From NCBI GenBank assembly GCA_946407735.1, contig CAMJPL010000022.1, positions 1 to 46,641 on the forward strand: 46,641 nucleotides of DNA. The letters run 5' to 3'. This document shows positions 1 to 7,639 of this stretch, piece by piece. Positions within the stretch are counted from its first letter, which is position 1. The number at the start of each line of letters is the position of its first letter. The notes beneath the pieces were generated by a model. That model did no database searches and was not told where the DNA came from. It saw only the letters and a list, made by a program, of their open reading frames with translations. The stretch comes from an uncultured Clostridia bacterium (lineage in GTDB: Bacteria; Bacillota; Clostridia; Oscillospirales; CAG-272). A program made the position numbers and the translations under genes.

Positions 1-934
1 CTATTTCCGCGTATCTTTTCACCGGCGGCTCGCCGAAGAGATCGAAGTAATCCTTTCCCATGAAGCTGCCGAACGATCTTATGCAGCCGAAGCCGGCATC
101 GCGGTACAGCTTGGCGTCCGCCTCGCAGACCGACTCGCTGAACGGCACCTTCACAGGCGGGCGCTTGTAGCCGCTGTAAAGGGCGTCGTCGAGCCAGTAT
201 TCGAGCACCTCGGACTTTTCGGCGTCGAATATCTTCAATAGCTCGTTCATCAGCCTGATATATCCCTCGCCCTGACTGTGGCCCGGGGCGTTCATCGGCA
301 GGTTGTGATCGCGGTCCATCGGCGCGAATTCGAGGAAGATCCCCTCCTCCGGCTTCACGGTCGGCACGTCGAGGACGGTGCCGTAGCTGAGGAAGGATAT
401 CTCCGCCTTCGCGTCGTAGGCGCGGAGGCCCTTCAGCATCGCCGACAGGATGACGAGATACTGATCCGAGCTGTTCCTTTTCATGCACTCGGGGCAGCGG
501 CAGGAGCCGCCGACGGCGTCGTCGAGCCAGAGATGATACCTGCTTGACGGCTGACGGAGCCGCTTCGCCAGGGTGTAGGTGTTTTCCGACAGCTCGTCGA
601 GAGCGTCCTTCGACGAGCAGCAGAGGTTCAGATAGGCGGTGCGCTCACGCCTGTCGTTCATTCGGAACCATGTGGGATGCTTGTTGAACAGCCCGCGCGG
701 AAGCAGATGATCGAGCGCGTGCAGCTCATACGGCGCGTCTATCCCGTTTTCGGCGAGCGCCTCTATCACATCCCTCCCGCCCGGCGCGTCGAGCTCGGAG
801 AGCAGCACAGACAGGCTGTCCTCGCCGGGACGCGCCAGCTTGTGGACGCAGAGCGAGTCTATCCCCGCCTCGCGGCAGAGGGTCACCCACTCGGGGCAGA
901 GATCCTCGTAAAGTATCGTAAGTCCGACGTTCAT
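1..934 (-). CDS. DUF4838-like glycosidase-related protein, C-terminus cut by window edge
   Basis: The reading frame runs without a stop from ATG at 934 to the window edge, giving 311 residues; the end of the gene is missing. A GAGGT ribosome site precedes the ATG. Around residues 130-150 lies WLDDAVGG followed by CRCPECMKRN, then a segment on an ordered set of residues ending in LEFAPMDRDHN. This Cys-x-Cys-x-x-Cys block followed by a TIM-barrel-like strand resembles DUF4838 proteins, found near glycoside hydrolases and thought to act on plant or host glycans. No signal peptide is visible, so a cytoplasmic role is likely. It is the last readable gene of a minus-strand run rsmA-lipoprotein-this gene, with only 10 bp to the lipoprotein. 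The family call is from motif memory only; substrate unknown. Confidence 0.55.
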   Translation of the reverse strand, partial: MNVGLTILYEDLCPEWVTLCREAGIDSLCVHKLARPGEDSLSVLLSELDAPGGRDVIEALAENGIDAPYELHALDHLLPRGLFNKHPTWFRMNDRRERTAYLNLCCSSKDALDELSENTYTLAKRLRQPSSRYHLWLDDAVGGSCRCPECMKRNSSDQYLVILSAMLKGLRAYDAKAEISFLSYGTVLDVPTVKPEEGIFLEFAPMDRDHNLPMNAPGHSQGEGYIRLMNELLKIFDAEKSEVLEYWLDDALYSGYKRPPVKVPFSESVCEADAKLYRDAGFGCIRSFGSFMGKDYFDLFGEPPVKRYAEI

Positions 935-944
935 TTGCTTTACC

Positions 945-1937
945 TCATGTCTCGATGTACTCATCACGGCCGATATACAGGCGGTTCATGACGAAAAACG
1001 GACGGAAATTATTTTCGGCTGCGGCGCAGAAATACACGGCCTCGCCGTCTTCAAGATGATATACCGCGTCCGCCGTGCTGAAAAACAGCCGGTCGCCGCG
1101 GGTGAAAACGGCGGTTATCCTGTCGGATGTCTCGTATATAAGCTCGTTTTCGGGATGCTGCCTCTCTTTTCTTTTCACCCGGAAGATACCGTACAAGCCG
1201 GGAGAATGAGCCGCGGTGAAATATATCGCTCCGTCCGGCGCGGCAGCCGCGCTGATTATCCCTCCGCCGTCGTGATCCTCTGTCAGGCTGTCGCTCGCCA
1301 TTTCGCTGGCACGCTTTCCGCCTGCCAGCCCGTGGACGTCATATGAGCGGAGATATATCTGACCGGGCTGTGAGTCCACGCAGATAGCTTCTGAACCGAT
1401 ATACAGGATGAACGGCTCGACATACTCCGGCGAAGAAGTGCCGAATATGCTTCCTCTGCCCGTCGATATCTCAATCGCAGCGCAGGGGGAGGCGTAATTG
1501 TCGCCGGAGATCAGCAGCACGCCGTCGACGACCCTTATGAGACCCAGATTGTTCGGCAGACCTCCGGGAGTAAATCCCGCAGCCGCCGCGTAGGCGAGAA
1601 CGGACTTGAAGAGATTGAGCCGCGGCTTTTTTCCCGGTTTTACGCTTCCGATCCGGCATGAAAAATGATTCCCGGCTTCATTATCGGAATAGAGAAAATA
1701 CAGCCTGTCCCTCCATCCGGTGATCCCCGTAACGTACAGTCCGTACTCGACGCCGTCGAGGATAGTCTCCTCTCCCCGATATATGCTGCCGTCGATGATC
1801 TCGTATATCCCGCCGTCAAGGACGGTGATGTAAGGCACGGGGATCCTCTGCGCCGCGATGTCCGAATAGCTTTCCTCATACGCGCATGACGTCAGCAGCA
1901 CCGCCGAAATCACAAGGATCAGGATGATCCCCCTCAT
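945..1937 (-). CDS. Predicted lipoprotein with propeller-like repeats, unknown function
   Basis: This 330-residue protein begins with a short charged N-terminus, a hydrophobic stretch and the lipobox LLTSC, so Cys18 should be lipidated and the protein anchored outside the membrane. The mature part carries recurring short beta-strand patterns (for example GGIYEIIDGSIYRG, DRLYFLYSDN, GAIYFTAAHS, DRLFFSTADAVYHL), with about 40-50 residues between them, the look of a beta-propeller of the DUF5050 or Kelch-like kind. No catalytic motif is recognised. A strong GGGGGGAG site lies upstream of the ATG. It follows rsmA by 10 bp on the same strand and precedes the DUF4838-like gene, so the three are probably co-transcribed. 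A binding or sensing role in glycan use would be an inference from the neighbour only. Confidence 0.6.
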   Translation of the reverse strand: MRGIILILVISAVLLTSCAYEESYSDIAAQRIPVPYITVLDGGIYEIIDGSIYRGEETILDGVEYGLYVTGITGWRDRLYFLYSDNEAGNHFSCRIGSVKPGKKPRLNLFKSVLAYAAAAGFTPGGLPNNLGLIRVVDGVLLISGDNYASPCAAIEISTGRGSIFGTSSPEYVEPFILYIGSEAICVDSQPGQIYLRSYDVHGLAGGKRASEMASDSLTEDHDGGGIISAAAAPDGAIYFTAAHSPGLYGIFRVKRKERQHPENELIYETSDRITAVFTRGDRLFFSTADAVYHLEDGEAVYFCAAAENNFRPFFVMNRLYIGRDEYIET

Positions 1938-1947
1938 CGCTCTCCCC

Positions 1948-2808
1948 CTATCCTTTCATCCCCTCGATGATGTCGCTTATCGTCGCCATCTGCTCGATCG
2001 ACAGACGCTCGCCGCGGATGTCGGGCGGAAGCCCGGCTTTTTCGATGACCTCGGCTATGCCGCTCCTGCCGAGCTCGGCAAAGACTCCCGACATCGAGTT
2101 CGCGAGGGTCTTGCGCCGCTGGGCGAAGGCGCCCTTTATCACCCTGTCGAGCGTTTTCTCGTTTTTCACAGTGAACGGCGGCGAATCGTACATGTCGATG
2201 CGTATCACCGCCGAATCGACCTTCGGGGCGGGCATGAAATCCCCCGCCGGGACGCCGAAGAGCTTTGTGACCGTCCCGTATCTCGCCACGGAAGCCGTTA
2301 TCGCGCCGTATTCCGGGCTTCCCGGGGCGGCGGTCAGCCGCTGGGCGACCTCCTTCTGCACCATGATGACGATGCGCTTCGGGCGGCATCCGCTCTCGAG
2401 CAGATACATGAGTATCGGCGACGTGATGTAGTACGGCAGATTCGCGCATACCGAGTAATCCCCTCCGCCGAAATGCTCTTTACAGAGAGCGGACAGGTCG
2501 GTTTTCAGTATGTCGGCGTTTATCACCGTCACGTTGTCAAAGCCGGCGAGCGTCTTTTCCAGCACCGGGATAAGGCTGCGGTCGAGCTCGACCGCGACGA
2601 CTTTGTCGGCTGCCCCGCACAGCTCGGCCGTCAGCGTCCCGATGCCGGGACCGATCTCGAGCACGTTCCCCGGCTCTGCGCCGAGAGCCTCAGCCGTCTG
2701 GCGCGGGACGGCGGGATTGATCAGGAAATTCTGCCCCAGGCCCTTTTTGAAGCCGGTCCCGGCGCCGCCCATCAGCGAGCGGATCACGGATATGTCTGTA
2801 AGGTTCAT
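1948..2808 (-). CDS. rsmA: 16S rRNA (adenine1518/1519-N6)-dimethyltransferase RsmA (KsgA)
   Basis: RsmA dimethylates two adjacent adenines in the 3' terminal hairpin of 16S rRNA using S-adenosylmethionine, late in 30S assembly. The 286-residue length is typical. Visible motifs are KKGLGQNFLIN near residue 21, the SAM-binding LEIGPGIGTLT near residue 50, an acidic VAVELD at the end of strand 2, and the catalytic NLPYYITSP near residue 124. The start at 2808 gives the usual family N-terminus (MNLTDI...), but no Shine-Dalgarno sequence is seen: the ATG lies about 10 nt beyond the U-run of the terminator hairpin of the upstream marR gene. Expression may therefore rely on read-through or on a promoter hidden in the marR 3' end. 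The lipoprotein gene follows 10 bp downstream. Confidence 0.97.
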   Translation of the reverse strand: MNLTDISVIRSLMGGAGTGFKKGLGQNFLINPAVPRQTAEALGAEPGNVLEIGPGIGTLTAELCGAADKVVAVELDRSLIPVLEKTLAGFDNVTVINADILKTDLSALCKEHFGGGDYSVCANLPYYITSPILMYLLESGCRPKRIVIMVQKEVAQRLTAAPGSPEYGAITASVARYGTVTKLFGVPAGDFMPAPKVDSAVIRIDMYDSPPFTVKNEKTLDRVIKGAFAQRRKTLANSMSGVFAELGRSGIAEVIEKAGLPPDIRGERLSIEQMATISDIIEGMKG

Positions 2809-2814
2809 TTAACA

Positions 2815-2853
2815 CAGATAAAAACAGCCTCCGCGTCTGCTGCCGCGGAGGCT
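2815..2853 (-). terminator. Intrinsic terminator after the marR-type gene
   Basis: On the minus strand a perfect 10-bp stem (AGCCTCCGCG pairing with CGCGGAGGCT, 8-nt loop) is followed by a short U-run. It lies just behind the stop of the MarR-family gene and directly in front of rsmA. Confidence 0.8.
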
Positions 2854-2860
2854 CTGCCGA

Positions 2861-3313
2861 TTACTCTTCTTCGCTGCCGTCGATGTTCTGCAGCAGCTTG
2901 TACAGCAGCTTGTACAGTGTGGCCGCCTCGTTCGAGTCGAGACGTATGCAGCCGCCGACGCCGGCCGGAATGGAAAGCGCCTGTTCCTTAAGCGCCTCGC
3001 CCTTTTCGGTGAGGGTGACGACAAGGACCCTCTCGTCCTCCTTCGAGCGCTCGCGGGTGACGTAGCCCTTGCTCTCAAGACTTTTGAGCACCGGAGTAAG
3101 GGTGCCGGAGTCGAGATAGAGCTTCTGGCCCAGCTCCTTGACGTTCATGGTCTTGTTCTCCCAGAAGACCATCATCGCGATATACTGGGTATATGTCAGC
3201 TCAAGATTGTCGAGAAAAGGTCTGTAAAGCCGTATGACTTCGCGCGATGCCGCATAAAGCGGGAAGCAGAGCTGATTTTCCAGCTTCAGCGGCGAGTACT
3301 TGTCTTTATCCAT
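2861..3313 (-). CDS. MarR-family regulator, OhrR-like (redox-sensing type)
   Basis: A 150-residue winged-helix repressor. The N-terminal segment LENQLCFPLYAASREV contains Cys16, in the position and context of the peroxide-sensing cysteine of OhrR proteins, which repress organic-peroxide defence genes until the cysteine is oxidised. The helix-turn-helix (TMNVKELGQKLYLDSGTL, then the wing with KSLESKGYVTRERSKEDERVL) is complete. An additional cysteine occurs late in the protein (GGCIRLD). A good GGAGGT site precedes the ATG at 3313. Upstream on the same strand is what looks like a decayed glutathione peroxidase gene, a fitting target for such a regulator. The OhrR assignment rests on sequence pattern; the generic MarR call is secure. 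Confidence 0.9.
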   Translation of the reverse strand: MDKDKYSPLKLENQLCFPLYAASREVIRLYRPFLDNLELTYTQYIAMMVFWENKTMNVKELGQKLYLDSGTLTPVLKSLESKGYVTRERSKEDERVLVVTLTEKGEALKEQALSIPAGVGGCIRLDSNEAATLYKLLYKLLQNIDGSEEE

Positions 3314-3386
3314 TTATGACCTCCGAATATCTTTAAAAATGTCATGCTCGGCCGAGCTTTCAGATCGGCCGGCTCCGTAAATGATG

Positions 3387-3606
3387 TCAGCGCATACAGC
3401 GGCAGATGGGGGATTTCGCCGGGACAGAGCGCGGCAGCCCGCGGCAGAGTCCTGCGAACCGCGCGCGATCGCTGTCCGGGCGGCCCATGAAGCCGCCGGT
3501 GGCGAAGATCGAAGCGGTGTCCGGCCCTGCGTACCTTGCCGCGATACTTGCTGAAGGACGGTGTCCCGTCTTCTGTGCTTATTGATTCGAAATCATAAGC
3601 GTTCAC
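3387..3606 (-). pseudogene. Probable glutathione peroxidase remnant with broken frames
   Basis: From GTG at 3606 the minus strand encodes about 25 residues ending in FSKYRGKV. This closely matches the N-terminus of glutathione peroxidase-like proteins (YDF, then a charged ExxDG, then the SxYxGKV strand). The family continues with a hydrophobic strand and NTASxCGFT carrying the catalytic cysteine, but here similarity stops in that frame. A second frame (3524 down to a stop at 3387) encodes a short piece with IFATGGFMGRPDSD, which looks flavodoxin-like but is not secure. No single frame covers a whole protein. The gene would sit upstream of the OhrR-like regulator, which makes biological sense. 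Calling it a remnant rather than a short novel ORF is inference. The AT-rich stretch 3607-3872 contains no gene; it holds one promoter. Confidence 0.45.
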
Positions 3607-3753
3607 AAATAATAGCCGTCTTTCGGATATTTTGAATCGAACGCGATATAATATACCATAATATCATGCCGCCGTCAAGCGGATGAGGGCAGATTTAACG
3701 AATAATTCGCATTTAAGCTGGCGGGATCGTCCCTGCCGATATTATTCGATTAC

Positions 3754-3782
3754 ATTATATCACATTTGTTTTGCTTAATCAA
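3754..3782 (-). promoter_or_regulatory. Sigma-70-type promoter reading towards gpx remnant and marR
   Basis: On the minus strand TTGATT (3782-3777) and TATAAT (3759-3754) are separated by exactly 17 bp, with TG shortly before the -10. It lies in an AT-rich gap and would serve the peroxidase remnant and the OhrR-like gene. Confidence 0.6.
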
Positions 3783-3872
3783 GCCCCATAAAATACAAAA
3801 TTAGCGTAAATGAGTTAAAATTTGATTAAGTATCCTAATTATTGAAGAAATTAATAAATTCACCGATATAAG

Positions 3873-5648
3873 TTATACCCTTCTCACCCTGAAATCTGGG
3901 GAAAGCTCCCTGCGCCAGGCGTCGAGCAGCGCCGTAACCTCGCCCGGAGTCTCGTCGGTGAATATGAAATGCAGGGCGGAGATACCGTTCTTTTTCAGCT
4001 CCTGCTGCCGGTCGCCCATATAGGTGATCCCGGAGTTCAGTATTATGTCCCTGCCGTCGATCCTGATCACCGGGAAGCGGGCTCCGACACGGTCGACCAG
4101 CGTTTTCGCCCCGACCGGCTTCTCGCAGATCATCAGCGGTATCCTGCCGCAGACGGTCAGCCGCTTCGGACCCTTTATGTCCCTCGCCTGCGGCAGAGTA
4201 AGCTCCGGCGAGAGCAGGCAGTCGGCAAGACCGCACGATATCAGCTCGGAAAGCGACGCCGAGTTGAAGACGTTCAGCCGCCAGCCGCCGTGAAGGGTGA
4301 TGTCATCGCTCATGAGCGGACGGATCAGCTCGATCTGCCCGGCGTTCGTTATCATGACGTGCTTTATCCCGGAGCCGAGGGCTTCTTTCAGCCTTCTCAG
4401 CACCTCATCCGCCTCACGGTCGTAGATGACGGGAGGGAGTATAACGCAGTTCGCCTTTCCGGCGTCGGAGACCCTGAACGCCGACAGCGGCAGGCAGACG
4501 AGGCCGAACGGATGCTTTTTCGGTATCTGCGCGGCGGATGTGAATTCGGCGCTCATGCCGCGCGGCTGCGAAAGCTCGGACGCCGGGACGCCGATCTTCT
4601 CCGGCAGGGCGGACGGCTCGCGAACGACGGTGACGGGCTTCTTCTTTTTCGGGATGTAGTCGGGGATGACGGCGGCGCTTTTCCCAGCCTTCACGGCGCC
4701 GGTGGCTGCCTTGTCGCCCTCCGAGCGGACGCCGAGCATCGAGGGCCCGGTCTTCCCCGCGTAATATCCGTCGGTGAAGCCGCCGCGCGAAAACAGCGCC
4801 GCGAGATATTCCGTCTCGGCTTCGTCGGCGTCGCGCTGCTCGTCGAGCAGACGGCGGTAGACCGATGTGACGCCCCGCACGTAGTCCGGCGATTTCATCC
4901 GTCCCTCGATCTTGAGCGAGGCGACTCCGATGCCGCAGAGCTCGCTTATATGCCCGGCGAGGCACATGTCCTTCAGGCTGAGCGGATATCCGCCGTTGTA
5001 TGCCATGCGGCAGGGCTGGGCGCACTCGCCGCGGTTGCCGCTCCTTCTGCCGACCATCGCCGAGAACTCGCACTGCCCGGACACCGAGACGCAGTGCGCC
5101 CCGTGGGCGAACATCTCGATCTCTATCGGCGACGAGGCGCAGAGCCTTTCAATGTCCTTCCTCGACAGCTCCCGCGCGCATACCATGCGGGTGAAGCCGC
5201 GCTCGGACAGCCAGACGGCCTGAGCGGTGTTCGCGCCGGACATCTGCGTCGAGGCGTGCAGCGGCAGCTGGGGGATGTATCTGTGTATCATCGAGCAGAG
5301 CCCGATATCGGCGGCGATCACGCCGTCGACCGATATCCCGCAGAGGAAGTCGGCGAATCTCAGGGCTTTTATAAGCTCCCTGTCGTACAGCTGGGTGTTC
5401 AGCGTGACGTACAGCCTCGCCCCGGCCGAATGGCAGGCCTCGGCAGCGTATCTCAGCTCGTCGTCGCCGAAATTGTGCGCGTTCATGCGCGCGTTGAAAA
5501 GCGTCCCGCCGCAGTAGACGGCGTCGGCCCCGGCCTCGAGCGCCGCCTCGAGCGCCGCCGGCGATCCGGCCGGCGAAAGCAGCTCGGGAATCCGGGCTTC
5601 TTCTCGGCAATGTTCTTTTGTTTCTGCGCTTATATCGTTTTCAGCCAT
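3873..5648 (-). CDS. U32 family peptidase-like protein (RlhA/TrhP type)
   Basis: A 591-residue protein of the U32 family. The N-terminal half has the TIM-like opening PELLSPAGSPAALEAAL with AGADAVYCGG. Around residues 180-215 is the family signature: an EMFAHGAHCVSVSGQC block then GRRSGNRGECAQPCR, whose cysteines are thought to bind an iron-sulfur cluster. Family members RlhA and TrhP are needed for hydroxylation of 23S rRNA or tRNA; others are called collagenase-like proteases, so the exact substrate is open. The extra C-terminal domain of about 250 residues fits the longer DUF3656-type members. I choose ATG 5648 (GGGAG ten bases upstream) over a TTG two codons earlier. It has its own promoter. 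Confidence 0.9.
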   Translation of the reverse strand: MAENDISAETKEHCREEARIPELLSPAGSPAALEAALEAGADAVYCGGTLFNARMNAHNFGDDELRYAAEACHSAGARLYVTLNTQLYDRELIKALRFADFLCGISVDGVIAADIGLCSMIHRYIPQLPLHASTQMSGANTAQAVWLSERGFTRMVCARELSRKDIERLCASSPIEIEMFAHGAHCVSVSGQCEFSAMVGRRSGNRGECAQPCRMAYNGGYPLSLKDMCLAGHISELCGIGVASLKIEGRMKSPDYVRGVTSVYRRLLDEQRDADEAETEYLAALFSRGGFTDGYYAGKTGPSMLGVRSEGDKAATGAVKAGKSAAVIPDYIPKKKKPVTVVREPSALPEKIGVPASELSQPRGMSAEFTSAAQIPKKHPFGLVCLPLSAFRVSDAGKANCVILPPVIYDREADEVLRRLKEALGSGIKHVMITNAGQIELIRPLMSDDITLHGGWRLNVFNSASLSELISCGLADCLLSPELTLPQARDIKGPKRLTVCGRIPLMICEKPVGAKTLVDRVGARFPVIRIDGRDIILNSGITYMGDRQQELKKNGISALHFIFTDETPGEVTALLDAWRRELSPDFRVRRV

Positions 5649-5710
5649 CGGCAATTATCTCCCGCGGGCGCCTTTGCGTATTTTTTTCCCGGCGCCGTTC
5701 ATGATATAAG

Positions 5711-5739
5711 ATTATATAATACCCGCGGGCATAAGTCAA
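5711..5739 (-). promoter_or_regulatory. Promoter of the U32 gene with CCCGCGGG palindrome in its spacer
   Basis: TTGACT and TATAAT are 17 bp apart on the minus strand. The 8-bp palindrome CCCGCGGG lies in the spacer (5722-5729) and again just ahead of the ribosome site (about 5661-5668), which could be a repressor site; this last point is inference. Confidence 0.7.
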
Positions 5740-5849
5740 TGATTTATTTGCTTTGCTTTGTTAAAAATATGACATCGTATCAGGCGCGGCGCGCGCGTCA
5801 TCTCCGATGTAACTTTTTTATGAACCGCACATCTTCCGCTTCCGGGATA

Positions 5850-5878
5850 TTGACAATCAAAGACGTTTGTGATATAAT
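5850..5878 (+). promoter_or_regulatory. Promoter of the infC-rpmI-rplT operon
   Basis: Consensus TTGACA at 5850-5855 and TATAAT at 5873-5878 with a 17-bp spacer and TG upstream of the -10. Transcription should start near 5885, at the very beginning of the leader helix described next. Confidence 0.85.
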
Positions 5879-5881
5879 ATA

Positions 5882-6007
5882 GCCAACAATGAAGAGGAGC
5901 GAAGATATGCTCCCACCCCGGCGGATCATCCGGCCGAGGGTCCGATATCACGCGTGCCGCGTTTTCATGCGGCATCGCTGCGTCCGGCTTCATTGTCGGC
6001 GTTTTTT
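5882..6007 (+). ncRNA. L20-type autoregulatory leader with terminator ahead of infC
   Basis: Between the infC promoter and start lies a roughly 170-nt untranslated leader. Its first bases (5882-5894, GCCAACAATGAAG) can pair with 5988-6000 (CTTCATTGTCGGC) with a single A-C mismatch, and the latter is followed at once by a run of six T. That makes a long-range terminator stem closing the whole leader. In Firmicutes the infC-rpmI-rplT operon is controlled by such a leader, where free L20 binds and favours termination. Position, length and the terminator agree with that. I did not fold it against the Rfam model, so the exact family match is inferred. Confidence 0.75.
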
Positions 6008-6056
6008 GTTTTATCATGTTTTCGCCCGGCGACACAAGCCGACGGAGGTGTTATCC

Positions 6057-6725
6057 ATTAAGAACAGTAATTCCAAGGACCTGCCCATCAACGAGGAGAT
6101 AAAATTCCCGCCCACGAAAACCGTGAGAGTGGTCGGTCCCGATTCCGAGCAGCTCGGACTGATGCAGTATTCAAACGCGCGCAAGAGCGCGTTCGACCAG
6201 GGCTATGACCTCGTGCTCATCGCGGCGCAGGCTGACCCGCCGGTATGCCGCATCATGGATTACGGCAAATTCTGCTTCGAGCGCGACAAGCGCGAGAAGG
6301 AAGCGAAAAAGAAACAGCAGATATCAGAGCTGAAAGAGATCCAGCTCACCTGCCATATCGACGTCAACGATTTCAACACCAAGGTCAATCACGCCCGCCG
6401 CTTCCTCGAGAACGGCGACAAGGTGCGCGTCGTGGTGAAATTCAAGGGACGTCAGGTCACGCACGTCGATATCGGGCGCGATCTGCTCGACAGGTTCCTC
6501 GAAGCCGTGTCTGAGCTCGGCTCGACAGACCGCAAGCCGACTATGGAAGGACGCTTCATGAGCGTCACGGTCTCGCCGCTCAGGAGCGGAGTGAAAAAGC
6601 AGACTCAGAAGACCGAGAAGACGCCGGAAAACACCGAGAAGAAGGCTGACGCGGCGAAAACCGAAATAAAGCCCCAGGCCGAAAACAGCGCGCCGGAGGA
6701 GTCCGGCGAAAGCGGGAAAGACTGA
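6057..6725 (+). CDS. infC: Translation initiation factor IF-3
   Basis: IF-3 binds the 30S subunit, keeps it apart from 50S and checks the start codon. The protein has the N-terminal INEEIKFP segment, VRVVGPDSEQLGLM, the linker rich in Lys/Glu and the C-terminal domain with HIDVNDFNTKVNHARRFL and VKFKGRQVTH. I place the start at ATT (6057), six bases after a strong GGAGGTG; this gives a 222-residue protein. Upstream in-frame ATG codons lie inside the leader RNA and lack a ribosome site. AUU starts in infC are known from other bacteria, where IF-3 discriminates against its own codon. A 45-residue Glu/Lys-rich tail follows the normal C-terminus. First gene of the operon with rpmI and rplT. Confidence 0.96.
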   Translation: MKNSNSKDLPINEEIKFPPTKTVRVVGPDSEQLGLMQYSNARKSAFDQGYDLVLIAAQADPPVCRIMDYGKFCFERDKREKEAKKKQQISELKEIQLTCHIDVNDFNTKVNHARRFLENGDKVRVVVKFKGRQVTHVDIGRDLLDRFLEAVSELGSTDRKPTMEGRFMSVTVSPLRSGVKKQTQKTEKTPENTEKKADAAKTEIKPQAENSAPEESGESGKD

Positions 6726-6813
6726 TCCCGCCGCACAGACAGGCGCGGGAGCCGACGCTCCCTTTCATATGCGCCGTCACTTAGGTTAAAAAACCGAGAG
6801 GAGTCAGATACCA

Positions 6814-7020
6814 ATGCCCAAGATCAAGACACACAAGGCCGCGGCGAAGCGCTTCAGCTTCACCTCCACCGGCAAAATCAAGCTCAAGCACACCAATCTC
6901 CGCCATAAGCTCGGCGGCAAGACTACCAAGCGCAAGCGCGGACTCCGCCAGACCGGTTATCTTTCCGATTCGATGGCCGCTCAGATGAAGAAGCAGCTGC
7001 CCTACGGCAACGCGAAGTGA
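6814..7020 (+). CDS. rpmI: 50S ribosomal protein L35
   Basis: A 68-residue, very basic protein starting MPKIKTHKAAAKRF, with the conserved LRHKLGGKTTKRKR stretch. This is a complete bacterial L35 of the large subunit. A GAGAGGAGT ribosome site lies upstream. It sits between infC and rplT in the standard order, and all three should be limited together by the leader RNA. No anomaly is seen. Confidence 0.98.
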   Translation: MPKIKTHKAAAKRFSFTSTGKIKLKHTNLRHKLGGKTTKRKRGLRQTGYLSDSMAAQMKKQLPYGNAK

Positions 7021-7079
7021 GTCTGAAAACAGGCGTAAACAACAGGATTTAAAGAAGAAAGTACGGAGGATAACATAAA

Positions 7080-7433
7080 ATGGCAAGAGTAAAGGGCGCG
7101 CTCATGACCCGCAAGCGCCGCAACAAGGTTTTAAAGGCCGCCAAGGGCTACTGGGGTTCCAAGTCAAAGCACTTCAAGATGGCGAAACAGGCCGTCATGA
7201 AGAGCGGCAACTACGCTTATATCGGACGCAAACAGAAGAAGCGCGATTTCCGCCGTCTCTGGATCGCCCGCATCAACGCTCAGGCGAAGTGCAACGGCAT
7301 GAACTATTCCACCCTTATGCACGGCCTCAAGCTCGCCGGCATCGATCTCAACCGCAAGATGCTCTCCGAGATCGCCATCGCCGATAAGGAAGCCTTCAAG
7401 GCTATCTGCGACAAGGCGAAGGCCGCTCTGTAA
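7080..7433 (+). CDS. rplT: 50S ribosomal protein L20
   Basis: A 117-residue basic protein ([18 protein letters not shown], then [28 protein letters not shown]) matching full-length L20, which binds 23S rRNA early in 50S assembly and, in Firmicutes, represses its own operon by binding the leader. The ribosome site GGAGG stands ahead of the ATG. It is the last gene of the operon and is followed by a clear terminator at 7459. Confidence 0.98.
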   Translation: MARVKGALMTRKRRNKVLKAAKGYWGSKSKHFKMAKQAVMKSGNYAYIGRKQKKRDFRRLWIARINAQAKCNGMNYSTLMHGLKLAGIDLNRKMLSEIAIADKEAFKAICDKAKAAL

Positions 7434-7458
7434 TATATTACGGGCTGTAATGACTTTA

Positions 7459-7497
7459 TCCCCGCTTCCGGAATACCGGAGGCGGGGACGTTTTTTT
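7459..7497 (+). terminator. Terminator of the infC-rpmI-rplT operon
   Basis: A 13-bp GC-rich stem (TCCCCGCTTCCGG with CCGGAGGCGGGGA, one G-T pair, loop AATA) followed after three bases by seven T. Confidence 0.9.
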
Positions 7498-7530
7498 GTT
7501 TCTTCCGCTGTTTGCAACCCAAAACTTTTT

Positions 7531-7623
7531 GTATCAAAAGTCTTTGAAAGTCTTTGAAAGATAGGGAGGGGTTTGGGGAGGGGAAGGAAACTTTCTTCAG
7601 AAAGTTTCCTTCCCCTCCCCAAA
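7531..7623 (+). repeat. Dispersed palindromic element, copy 1 (forward)
   Basis: Head GTATCAAAAGTCTTTGAAAG, here with a direct duplication of the 10-mer TCTTTGAAAG (7541-7560), then a G-rich stretch, then a perfect 24-bp hairpin (7572-7595 with 7600-7623) with loop TTCA. It lies between the rplT terminator and the end of the convergent glycosidase gene, whose stop is 16 bp away on the hairpin side. It follows a complete terminator, so termination of rplT is not its purpose. Confidence 0.9.
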
Positions 7624-7639
7624 ATAATCGTACTCTGAT

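Noticed and set aside
3835..4236. Alternative minus-strand frame extending past the U32 stop
   Set aside because: It is an Arg/Gly-rich frame-shifted shadow of the U32 C-terminus with no start signal; the U32 frame has a complete and well-matched end.
3969..5882. Long open frame antisense to the U32 gene
   Set aside because: Arg/Gly-rich shadow of a GC-rich gene with no known motif; it also runs over the U32 promoter and into the infC leader.
5889..6056. In-frame upstream ATG giving infC an extra 56 codons
   Set aside because: It lies inside the leader RNA, has no ribosome site and the extra residues match nothing; the strong GGAGGTG sits directly before ATT 6057.
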